Below, piece by piece: positions 6,863 to 13,475 of a stretch of DNA of 16,976 nt. The DNA comes from JACQNR01 sp049515175 (GTDB taxonomy: Bacteria; Acidobacteriota; Terriglobia; UBA7540), in the NCBI GenBank assembly GCA_049515175.1, contig JBEKUI010000073.1, positions 1 through 16,976 on the forward strand. The letters are read 5' to 3'. Within the stretch, counting starts at the first letter, position 1. Each line of letters starts with the position of its first letter. The notes under the pieces were generated by a model. It was not told the origin of the DNA, searched no databases, and was given only the letters and a program-made list of their open reading frames with translations. Made by a program: the position numbers and the translations under genes.

Positions 6863-6919
6863 GTAGGGGCGAGGCGTTGCCTCGCCCAAGCCCAGGGCGA
6901 CCCGCCGGGTCGCCCCTAC
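6863..6919. repeat. Intact GTAG...CTAC double-palindrome element between purB and GH172
   Basis: The element starts GTAGGGGCG and ends CGCCCCTAC, giving 9-base inverted ends. Inside are two hairpins, gggcgaggc/gcctcgccc (6867-6875, 6879-6887) and gggcgaccc/gggtcgccc (6895-6903, 6907-6915), each with a 3-base loop. The TAG of the right boundary (minus strand, 6916-6918) is the purB stop codon. The left boundary touches the AAGGAGG ribosome binding site of the GH172 gene, so the element fills almost the whole intergenic gap. Confidence 0.88.
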
Positions 6920-8211
6920 GAGCCGAACACACGGGCGAAGATGGCGTCCACGTGCTGGAGATAGCGCTGGACGTTGAAGACGGCGGCGATTTCTTCCGGC
7001 GTAAGATATTTGCGGATATCCTCGTCGCGCTCAACGAGGGCGCGAAAATCCTCGCGCGTCTCCCAGACTTTCATGGCATTGCGCTGCACCCAGCGGTAGG
7101 CGTCCTCGCGCGCCGCGCCCTTGTTTACAATGTCGAGCAGCAACTGGCCGGAATAGATCAGCCCCTTCATCTGATTCAAATTCTCGATCATGCGCTCGGG
7201 ATAGACGAACATCATCTCGACGAGTTTGGTGGTCTTCTCGAGCAGGTAATCGACGAGGATGGTTGAGTCCGGCAGAATGACGCGCTCGACGGAAGAATGT
7301 GAGATGTCGCGCTCGTGCCAGAGTGCCACGTTCTCCAGCGCCGCCTGCGCGTTGGCGCGCACCACGCGCGCCAGGCCGCAGATCTGCTCCGAGGTCACGG
7401 GGTTCCGCTTGTGCGGCATGGCGGAAGAGCCCTTCTGGCCGGCGGCGAAATACTCTTCCGCCTCGCGCACTTCGGTGCGCTGCAGGCCGCGCACTTCCAG
7501 CGCGATTTTCTCGAGCGACGCCGCAATCACCGCCAGCGTGCAGACATAGAACGCGTGCCGGTCGCGCTGGATGACCTGGCTCGAGATGGGCGCGGGCGCG
7601 AGACTGAGTTTGGCGCAGGTTCTTTCCTCGAGCGCCGGCGTCGAGTGGCCGTACATGCCGACCGCGCCGGAAATCTTCCCCACCCGCAACTGCTCGGCGG
7701 CGTATTTCATCCGCTCCAGGTTGCGCTGGCACTCCGCATACCAGATGGCGATTTTGCAGCCGAAGGTGATGGGCTCGGCGTGGATGCCGTGCGTGCGTCC
7801 CATCATGGGCGTGTGCTTGAATTGCAAAGCGCGCTTCTTGAGCACCGCGCTGAGCTTCTCCAGGCCCTCGATCAGAATCTTCGAGGCGTCGCGAATCTGC
7901 AGCGCCTGGGCGGTGTCCACGACGTCGTTCGAAGTCAGACCGTAGTGCAGGTAACGCGCCTCCGTGCCCACGCTCTCGGCGACGTTGGTGGTGAATGCGA
8001 TGACGTCGTGTTTGACCTGCTTCTCGATTTCAAGAATGCGCTCGACGTTGAAGGCGCCCTTCTCGCGAATGGCGCGCGCGGCTTCGGCAGGAATCATGCC
8101 GATTTCGGCTTCCGCTTCGGCCGTGGCGATCTCAACATCCAGCCATCTCTGGAATTTGTTCTGGTCGCTCCAGATTTTGCCCATTTCCGGGCGCGTGTAC
8201 CTCGGGATCAT
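6916..8211 (-). CDS. purB: Adenylosuccinate lyase
   Basis: PurB removes fumarate from SAICAR and from adenylosuccinate in purine synthesis. From the ATG at 8211 the protein has 431 aa, normal for the short bacterial form, starting IPRYTRPEMGKIWS as is typical. GGGAG lies about 8 bases upstream. The fumarase/ASL superfamily signature GSSAMPHKRNP is at 261-271, with the catalytic serine in the SS pair; RTHGIHAEPITFG (139-151) holds the general-acid histidine H141; LHYGLTSNDVVDTA (88-101) is the substrate loop. The frame continues upstream to 8307, but those residues come partly from a heptamer repeat and are not family-like. No other pur genes are adjacent. The stop codon is formed by the palindromic element at 6863-6919. 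Confidence 0.96.
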   Translation of the reverse strand: MIPRYTRPEMGKIWSDQNKFQRWLDVEIATAEAEAEIGMIPAEAARAIREKGAFNVERILEIEKQVKHDVIAFTTNVAESVGTEARYLHYGLTSNDVVDTAQALQIRDASKILIEGLEKLSAVLKKRALQFKHTPMMGRTHGIHAEPITFGCKIAIWYAECQRNLERMKYAAEQLRVGKISGAVGMYGHSTPALEERTCAKLSLAPAPISSQVIQRDRHAFYVCTLAVIAASLEKIALEVRGLQRTEVREAEEYFAAGQKGSSAMPHKRNPVTSEQICGLARVVRANAQAALENVALWHERDISHSSVERVILPDSTILVDYLLEKTTKLVEMMFVYPERMIENLNQMKGLIYSGQLLLDIVNKGAAREDAYRWVQRNAMKVWETREDFRALVERDEDIRKYLTPEEIAAVFNVQRYLQHVDAIFARVFGS

Positions 8212-8292
8212 TGCGGCAACTCCCTGCGAATGGAGGATTGGGGCTGCGAGAGACGTTCGAGAGCAGGCCATCGTACCACAGGCGGGGACGAA

Positions 8293-8401
8293 CAAATCAA
8301 AAGGCAAAAATCAAAGGCCAAAAATGAACACAGGTTCGTGGCGCGGGCCGGAAGGGCACCGGCTGTTCATATTTGATTTTTGCCTTTTGCCTTTTGATTT
8401 T
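8293..8401. repeat. AT-rich inverted heptamer arrays between ada and purB
   Basis: The left arm, 8294-8328, is five clean heptamers: AAATCAA, AAGGCAA, AAATCAA, AGGCCAA, AAATGAA. The right arm, 8364-8401, read on the other strand, is AAATCAA, AAGGCAA, AAGGCAA, AAATCAA, ATATGAA, with the same final CA. The arms form a long inverted repeat with a 33-base GC-rich loop that holds its own gccgg/ccggc hairpin. The A/T-rich arms stand out sharply from the surrounding GC-rich DNA. The element could end ada transcription. The rest of 8212-8424 shows nothing I recognise. Confidence 0.85.
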
Positions 8402-8424
8402 GCTCTTGGCGTTGATCTGCACGT

Positions 8425-9522
8425 TCAAGGACGGGTGGCGCTTCGCCGTCGCTCGGATTCGAGCAGCGTCTGCTTGCGCGAGAGTCCCCAGCGGTAGCCA
8501 GCGAGGGAGCCGTCTTCCCGGACGACACGGTGGCAGGGGACGACGATGGAGACGGGATTGGTGGCGCAGGCGCGGGCCACGGCGCGCACGGCGCGCGGCC
8601 GTCCGATGGCGCGAGCCACCTGGGAATAAGTGCGCGTCTCGCCCCAGGGAATGCGTTGCAGCTCATTCCAGACGCGGCGCTGGAAGGCGGTGGCCTGGAG
8701 GTCGAGCGGCAAGTCGAGGCGCGGCTGGATTCCCCGGAGGTGCGACTGGAGCGCCGCAACCCACGGGGCAAAGCCCGCGTCGTCGCGATGAATCATGGCG
8801 CTCGGATACTCCGCCAGGAGCGCCGCTTCCAGCGGGCCTTCGGCGTCGCCGAAACTGACCGCGCAGACACCGCGCGCCGTGGCCGCGACGAGCATCCGGC
8901 CCAGCGGGCAATCCACAATCGTGTATCCGATTTCCATTCCCTTCCCTCCGCGACGGTAGGTAGCCGGCGTCATGCCGAGCTGCTTTGACGAGCGCTCGTA
9001 GAGGCGGCTGCTTGAGCCGTAGCCCGCCTCGTAGAGGGCGCGGGTGACGTCCTGGCCCGCGCGCAGCTTGGATTTCAGGGCGGCGAGGCGGCGCGTGTCG
9101 GCGTACTCGCGCGGCGAAATACCCATCAAGCGCTTGAAGGTCCTTTGCAGGTGCGAGGCGCTCGAGCCCAGGCGCGAGCCGAGGCCGTCAAGCGACGGGA
9201 GTTCGTCGGAATTCCCGTCGATGAGTTGGCACACTTTGTGGACCAGGCTCGCCGCGGGATCCTGCGGCGCGGCTTCGCGCGGGCGGCAACGGCGGCAGGG
9301 GCGGAAGCCCGCCTGCTCCGCCGCCTCCGGCAGGGGGAAGAAGAGAACGTGCCGGCGCAGCGGACGTCGTGCCGGGCAGGAGGGCCGGCAATAGATCCCT
9401 GTCGAGCGCACAGCAAAGACGAATCGCCCGTTGAAGCGCGCGTCGCGCTCCAGGACGCCGCGCCAGTATTCGTTCTCCTCGACGACCGTTGACTTCCACA
9501 GGTGACTGCGCTGCATGGTCAT
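8425..9522 (-). CDS. ada: Ada: methylphosphotriester sensor, AraC-type regulator and O6-alkylguanine-DNA methyltransferase
   Basis: Ada repairs methylated DNA by irreversible transfer to its own cysteines and, once methylated, activates the adaptive response. From the ATG at 9522 the protein has 365 aa. The N-terminal zinc domain has C45, C49, C76 and C79 (IYCRPSCPARRPLRRHV and GFRPCRRC), with C45 the likely phosphotriester acceptor. An AraC helix-turn-helix pair covers about 95-190 (LGSSASHLQRTFKRLMGISPREY, then ALYEAGYGSSSRLY). The methyltransferase domain has IPWGETRTYSQVARAIGRPRAVRAVA and the active site VVPCHRVV with C330. The ATG follows GGGAG by about 9 bases; ATGs at 9552 and 9516 are alternatives. 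All three functional parts look intact. Autoregulation is expected from the family, but I found no clear Ada box. Confidence 0.95.
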   Translation of the reverse strand: MTMQRSHLWKSTVVEENEYWRGVLERDARFNGRFVFAVRSTGIYCRPSCPARRPLRRHVLFFPLPEAAEQAGFRPCRRCRPREAAPQDPAASLVHKVCQLIDGNSDELPSLDGLGSRLGSSASHLQRTFKRLMGISPREYADTRRLAALKSKLRAGQDVTRALYEAGYGSSSRLYERSSKQLGMTPATYRRGGKGMEIGYTIVDCPLGRMLVAATARGVCAVSFGDAEGPLEAALLAEYPSAMIHRDDAGFAPWVAALQSHLRGIQPRLDLPLDLQATAFQRRVWNELQRIPWGETRTYSQVARAIGRPRAVRAVARACATNPVSIVVPCHRVVREDGSLAGYRWGLSRKQTLLESERRRSATRP

Positions 9523-9581
9523 CTCGCTTCGCTCCCGGCGTTCTACTCTCATCCGCCGACTGCCGACCGCTCTTCCACGGT

Positions 9582-9598
9582 GGCCAGAATAATGCCAA
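9582..9598 (-). promoter_or_regulatory. Weak sigma-54-like motif upstream of ada
   Basis: Read on the minus strand, TTGGCATTATTCTGGCC has the GG-N10-GC spacing of sigma-54 promoters and shares TTGGCAT.ATTCT with the better candidate at 581-597. The -12 half is TGGC rather than TTGC. A start near 9571 would put the ada ATG about 50 bases downstream. The remaining ada/protease divergent space (9523-9775) holds a few ccgccga-type heptamers at 9553-9573 and no other feature I can support. Confidence 0.25.
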
Positions 9599-9729
9599 GT
9601 CCCCCGCTCATGCTATCCGATTCTGGCTTCCAAATCCGGGCATCCGGTGGTAGCCAGTCCGTATCTCACCAGCTTGTGCGACCGCGGCGCCAAGCCGCTG
9701 GCTGGCTCCCGGGCGGGAAGGATATTGAC

Positions 9730-9758
9730 TTGTTTGAAATGCTGGCAACGCCTATAAT
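9730..9758 (+). promoter_or_regulatory. Sigma-70-like promoter with perfect TATAAT -10
   Basis: TATAAT at 9753-9758 is a perfect -10. TTGTTT at 9730-9735 sits at the ideal 17-base spacing; the better-looking TTGACT at 9725-9730 is 22 bases away, too far. Transcription should begin near 9765, only about 11 bases before the ATG at 9776. Confidence 0.5.
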
Positions 9759-9775
9759 CCGCGCGTTACTTAGCC

Positions 9776-10414
9776 ATGGTTGATCGAATCCATCAACAAC
9801 GAGAGAAGACGCGGCGTGGCGTGGGGTTCTCGTGGCTCGTGCTGACGTTCGTCGTGGTGGCCGCTTCCCTGCCCCTGCGCGCGCAGTTCCTGATGCGCCA
9901 GGTGAATCTGGCCTACTTGGCGCGGCGCGCCGACGTCGTTGTGCAAGGGCGCGTGGCGAATGTCCGTTACGAAGGCCTGCCCGGTTACCCGAATATCCCG
10001 ACCGTCGTTGTGACCCTGCAAGTGGAGCGCATGTTGCGCGGCCCGGGAGGCACCCACTACACGTTTCGCCAGTGGATTTCTTCGCCGCGCGAGCTGGGCG
10101 GAAAGCGCGGCTATCTGGTGGGCCAGCGCCTGCTGCTCTTCATGCCTTTAGCATCCCGTGCCGGCCTGAGCAGCCCCCTGGGTCTGGAGCAGGGGCGGTT
10201 CAAGATCGGGCCGGATGCGCGCGGGCAAGAGACCATTGCCAACGGTTACGGCAACGCCGGCCTGTTCAAGAATGTTCCCGAGGCGGCCGAGAAGGCCGGC
10301 GCCGGCCTGACCGAAAAAGAGTTGCACACCGCCTCCACCCCAAGTGGACCGGTGCCACTGGAAGACTTCGTCGAGCTCGTGGAACACCTGAAGCAGCTCC
10401 CGAGGATTCAATGA
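9776..10414 (+). CDS. Secreted protein of unknown function, coupled to a metalloprotease gene
   Basis: The protein has 212 aa with an N-terminal signal or membrane segment (FSWLVLTFVVVAASLPLRAQ, about residues 18-37) and is therefore probably exported. The body begins with RQVNLAYLARRADVVVQGRVANVRYEG, a pattern I associate with small secreted domains of unknown function in which a nucleic-acid-free OB-like strand set follows A.vVV.G.V; GPGGTHYTFRQW, YLVGQRLLLFMPL and GLEQGRFKI follow. No catalytic motif is evident. There is no ribosome binding site before the ATG, and the predicted transcript start is only about 11 bases upstream, so translation may be nearly leaderless. The TGA overlaps the ATG of the metalloprotease gene (ATGA, 10411-10414), so the two are probably made together; an inhibitor, chaperone or partner of the protease is possible but inferred only from context. 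Confidence 0.82.
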   Translation: MVDRIHQQREKTRRGVGFSWLVLTFVVVAASLPLRAQFLMRQVNLAYLARRADVVVQGRVANVRYEGLPGYPNIPTVVVTLQVERMLRGPGGTHYTFRQWISSPRELGGKRGYLVGQRLLLFMPLASRAGLSSPLGLEQGRFKIGPDARGQETIANGYGNAGLFKNVPEAAEKAGAGLTEKELHTASTPSGPVPLEDFVELVEHLKQLPRIQ

Positions 10415-11793
10415 CTTTGCGAACCGCGCTGTGGCGTGTGTTTCCACTCTTGCTCGTCCTGACAGGAATCCCGGCCCAGGGAGAGGGCCCGCTTTACGTC
10501 GGCGGGCCGCCCGACGTCCCCGGCACGACGGTCACCGGGACTCCCGTGCCCGGCCAGCCTTTCCATTGGACAATCAACCCCGTCACGTACTGGACTGACC
10601 TCGGCAATCTCGGAACCCAGACAAACTCCCAGGCGAACAACATTGTGGCGCAGGCCTTCCAGGCTTGGCAGAACGTGCCCACGGCGAGCATAACCTTCAG
10701 CAGGGCCGGGAGCCTCGGCGGCGACGTAAACGCGACGGCCCCTCAGACCGATCCGACCTACGCCTTGAACGTTCAGAATGCCCTCTACGACTGCACGACC
10801 CTACCCGGCCCCCCCGCCGGAGGTGTGGCCCAGCCGCGAACGATCATTTATGACGCCGACGGCAGCATTGTTGACCTGCTCCTGGGACCGGGAAACTCTG
10901 ACACAACCCTGGGGTTTGCCGATGCTCTCTGCTTCAGCGGCGACGGCACACCCAGCGGTAACGCCTTCAACCGCGGCTACGCTGTGCTCAACGGCAAGCC
11001 ACTCTTAGACGGGTCGGGGACCATTGCCGACCTCACCGCCGTCATGACCCACGAGTTCGGGCACATGATCGGCCTCGACCATTCCCAAATCAACCTGAAT
11101 TGCCTTACCTCATCTTGTGGGTCGGTGAGTTCTGACCTGCAGGGTTTGCCGACGATGTTTCCGATCCTGGTTGACAGCAATGCCATGTCCACCCCGGCTG
11201 TGGACGATATTGCAGGTTTGTCAGCGCTTTATCCCGAAACGGTTAACGCTCTCCCCAACCAAATGCCGTTCAGCACGCTGGGAGGCATCCAGGGCCATGT
11301 TTACTTTTCAGATGGGGTGACGCCCGCGCTGGGTTTCAACGTCATCGCGCGCCGGGTGAGTTACCCGCGCATCAACGCGTCCTCAAATGTTTCGGGCGAC
11401 TATTTCACCGGCGACAACGGCAACCCCTTTGTTCAGATTCCGGGTGTGAGTCCGAGCCCCTTCGGCTCGCGCGATCCGAACCTCATTGGTGTTTATTTCA
11501 TCCCCGGCCTGCCACCGGGTGATTACACGGTCGAGGTGGAGGGCATAAACAACTGGGGCACGTTTGCCTTCGTGGGCGGATCGGGCCTTAACCCGGTCGG
11601 CTATTTGGGGTTCGAGTTTAATCTGCTCGCGCCGTGTTCGCCGCTGTTTTTGAGCAGTCCCACCGCCTCATGTACCAGCAAGAGCACTATATCTGTCAGC
11701 GCCGGCGTGACCACGAGCACCGGGACCGATATCATCCTGATCGGGACGACGGGAACGTCCCCCCGATACGACGCTTACGAGGATGGACCGTAA
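10411..11793 (+). CDS. Secreted matrixin-like (metzincin) zinc metalloprotease
   Basis: The protein has 460 aa from the ATG that overlaps the previous stop; the open frame further upstream is only a shadow. A signal peptide covers residues 1-23 (RVFPLLLVLTGIPAQG). The N-terminal part has the matrixin opening WTINPVTYWTDLG and ANNIVAQAFQAWQNVPTASITF. The zinc site HEFGHMIGLDH (214-224) is the full HExxHxxGxxH motif with catalytic E215. M249 in LPTMFPI is the likely Met-turn, and DDIAGLSALYP (265-275) closes the domain as in M10A matrixins. Residues about 290-380 (GGIQGHVYFSDGVTPALGFNVIARR ... GVYFIPGLPPGDYTVEVEG) form a carboxypeptidase-regulatory-like beta-sandwich. No pro-domain cysteine switch is seen. 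The enzyme probably cleaves proteins outside the cell; its target is unknown. Confidence 0.88.
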   Translation: MTLRTALWRVFPLLLVLTGIPAQGEGPLYVGGPPDVPGTTVTGTPVPGQPFHWTINPVTYWTDLGNLGTQTNSQANNIVAQAFQAWQNVPTASITFSRAGSLGGDVNATAPQTDPTYALNVQNALYDCTTLPGPPAGGVAQPRTIIYDADGSIVDLLLGPGNSDTTLGFADALCFSGDGTPSGNAFNRGYAVLNGKPLLDGSGTIADLTAVMTHEFGHMIGLDHSQINLNCLTSSCGSVSSDLQGLPTMFPILVDSNAMSTPAVDDIAGLSALYPETVNALPNQMPFSTLGGIQGHVYFSDGVTPALGFNVIARRVSYPRINASSNVSGDYFTGDNGNPFVQIPGVSPSPFGSRDPNLIGVYFIPGLPPGDYTVEVEGINNWGTFAFVGGSGLNPVGYLGFEFNLLAPCSPLFLSSPTASCTSKSTISVSAGVTTSTGTDIILIGTTGTSPRYDAYEDGP

Positions 11794-11794
11794 C

Positions 11795-11838
11795 GTAACG
11801 CCGCCGTCCCAGCGGCAGCGGTGGAATGCCGGCGCTAC
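11795..11838. repeat. GTAA/CTAC-bounded element between protease and lipoprotein genes
   Basis: The ends GTAACGCCG and CGGCGCTAC are inverted copies with 8 of 9 matches. A small gccgc/gcggc hairpin lies inside. The element starts one base after the TAA stop of the metalloprotease and runs across the ATG at 11826 of the next frame. It resembles the boundary pattern of the elements at 5638-5689 and 6863-6919 with different inner sequence. Confidence 0.6.
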
Positions 11839-11849
11839 GAGGCAAGCAA

Positions 11850-13334
11850 GTGCGTGGTAGCCATGCAACTCGCGATCGAGGCTTGGCCAACCGGGCGGCA
11901 GCCCGCCTTGCTGCCGGCTTGCTGGCGGCTCTCACGTTTGCCGCCTGCGGCGGAGGCGGCGGGGGCGGGACAACGCCGCCGACCAACAACCCCGTGCCCA
12001 GCATCACGGCCCTCTCGCCGTCCAGCGTCACCGCCCGGACAGCGCCAGTCACGCTGACCGTCACCGGGTCCAACTTTATTTCCAGCTCGCAAGTGTCCAT
12101 GAACGGTCTCATCCTAGCGACTACCTTCACCAGCAGCACTGAGGTGAGGGCGGGGATCACCGCGACGAACATCCCGGATGGCGGCACGGTGCCGGTCACC
12201 GTCTTCAATCCGGCGCCCGGCGGGGGCACATCGAACTCGCTGCCTTTCACAATCAACAACCCCGTTCCGGCCATCACTTCCCTCTCGCCGTCGAGCGCAC
12301 TGGCCGGCGGTCCGACGTATACTCTCACTGTCAATGGCAGCGGCTTTGTTCCCTCTTCCGTGGCACAGTGGAATGGGGCAGATCTGACCACGACGTTCGT
12401 GAGTGAGGGACAACTCACGGCCTCCGTCCCAGCGAGCAACCTTGCCGCGGTGGGGACGGCGCAGGTGACCGTCGTGAATCCCGCTCCGGGCGGCGGAACG
12501 TCGAACCCATCGATCAGCCTCGCCATTACCGCCCCGCAACCCATATCCTTCCTCACCACGTCGCTGCCCGGGACCAGTGTGGGAAAATCCTACTATTTCG
12601 TGATGTCCGCGACCGGCGGCGTCCCGCCCCTCAACTGGAGCGTCGGCGCTGGGAACTTGCCGTCGGGGTTGGTCCTGGACGCCACGACCGACACGTTTGG
12701 CAATCCGCCCAGCTCCATCGCGGGACGGATCCACGGGGACATTACCGGCTCGACCGCCACCTTCACCGTGCAAGTTACCGACTCCGCCGTCCTCACGCCC
12801 CACACCGGCACGCAGCAGTTCACGATTCCGGTGGCGAGCGGCGCGCTCCCGAGCAACAATTTGGTCTGCTCGCCCTCGAACGTCAGCGACGTGGCCACGG
12901 CCATTTCTAACGGCACTATTCGTGCCTCCATCAGCCCCTACGGCGATATTGACGTCTACTCGTTCCAGGGCACGGCCGGGCAGCAGGTAACCATGGAAGT
13001 CTTCGCCCAGCGCGTGGATCTCACTGGCGGCCAGCTCCTGCAAGACTCCTACCTCGACTCGATGATGGAGCTGCTGGACAAGAATTGCCAAACCCTCGCA
13101 TTTGACGATGACATCAGCTCCGGTGTCGTCACCGACTCGAAGATCAGCGTCAGCGCGACGCCCTTTCCGCCGGCCTGCCCAGCGCCCAGCCCGACTTCCC
13201 CGCCCTGCGCGGATATCCCTCCCGCGACCAATTCGCTGCCCTATACCGGAACCTACTACATCCGGATCCGTGACTTTCGTAGCGACGGCCGCCCCGACTT
13301 CATCTACGAACTCACCCTCTCCGGCGCAGATTGA
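11850..13334 (+). CDS. Lipoprotein with two IPT/TIG-like repeats, an Ig-like domain and a PPC-like domain
   Basis: I place the start at GTG 11850 because GAGG lies 7 bases upstream; an in-frame ATG at 11826 would add eight residues encoded by a repeat element. Residue numbers below count from that ATG. A lipobox-like LTFAAC with C41 and a glycine run (GGGGGGG, 42-48) indicates a lipid-anchored surface protein. Two near-duplicate IPT/TIG-like units follow (about 57-143 and 147-235), each with PVP.IT.LSPSS at the front and NPAPGGGTSN near the end. A putative Ig-like domain is at about 240-335 (SLPGTSVGKSYYFVMSATGGVPPLNWS...GLPSGL-type), then a PPC-like domain at about 372-500 (GDIDVYSFQGTAGQQVTMEVFA ... 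YTGTYYIRIRD). No enzyme motif is seen; an adhesive or structural role is likely. It follows the metalloprotease by 56 bases. Confidence 0.85.
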   Translation: MRGSHATRDRGLANRAAARLAAGLLAALTFAACGGGGGGGTTPPTNNPVPSITALSPSSVTARTAPVTLTVTGSNFISSSQVSMNGLILATTFTSSTEVRAGITATNIPDGGTVPVTVFNPAPGGGTSNSLPFTINNPVPAITSLSPSSALAGGPTYTLTVNGSGFVPSSVAQWNGADLTTTFVSEGQLTASVPASNLAAVGTAQVTVVNPAPGGGTSNPSISLAITAPQPISFLTTSLPGTSVGKSYYFVMSATGGVPPLNWSVGAGNLPSGLVLDATTDTFGNPPSSIAGRIHGDITGSTATFTVQVTDSAVLTPHTGTQQFTIPVASGALPSNNLVCSPSNVSDVATAISNGTIRASISPYGDIDVYSFQGTAGQQVTMEVFAQRVDLTGGQLLQDSYLDSMMELLDKNCQTLAFDDDISSGVVTDSKISVSATPFPPACPAPSPTSPPCADIPPATNSLPYTGTYYIRIRDFRSDGRPDFIYELTLSGAD

Positions 13335-13414
13335 TTTGCGCGCGCGTCAGGATGCGCATTTTGGCGTCACTCGCGGAATTTGAATTCCGGGCTACCCATT
13401 GGCACCTTCGGCAC

Positions 13415-13445
13415 GCGTCGGGATCAATGGTATATTTCCCGACGC
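13415..13445 (+). promoter_or_regulatory. Promoter enclosed by a perfect 9-bp inverted repeat (candidate operator)
   Basis: The arms gcgtcggga (13415-13423) and tcccgacgc (13437-13445) are perfect inverted copies with 13 bases between them and 22 bases centre to centre, two helical turns. The spacer and arm edge hold TGGTATATT (13428-13436), an extended -10 motif, which would start RNA near 13443 and give a 33-base leader to the SDR gene with its GAGGG site. The layout suits repression by a dimeric regulator. A simple hairpin at the end of the lipoprotein transcript is the alternative; no T tract follows. Confidence 0.5.
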
Positions 13446-13475
13446 AACAGGATTTCAAAAGAGGGCAGAGTGAAC

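Noticed and set aside
7315..8376. Plus-strand open frame (353 aa)
   Set aside because: It is antisense to purB and low in protein-like pattern.
9583..9627. 8-bp inverted repeat gccagaat/attctggc as an Ada operator
   Set aside because: It does not resemble a known Ada box, the spacing of 29 bases is long, and one arm overlaps the sigma-54-like motif; chance cannot be excluded.
9832..10410. Upstream extension of the metalloprotease frame
   Set aside because: It overlaps the 212-aa secreted protein in another frame and has proline/arginine-rich shadow composition; the signal peptide begins at the ATG 10411.
11732..13091. Minus-strand open frames (275 and 325 aa)
   Set aside because: They are antisense to the lipoprotein gene, whose lipobox and duplicated IPT/TIG-like units are clear.
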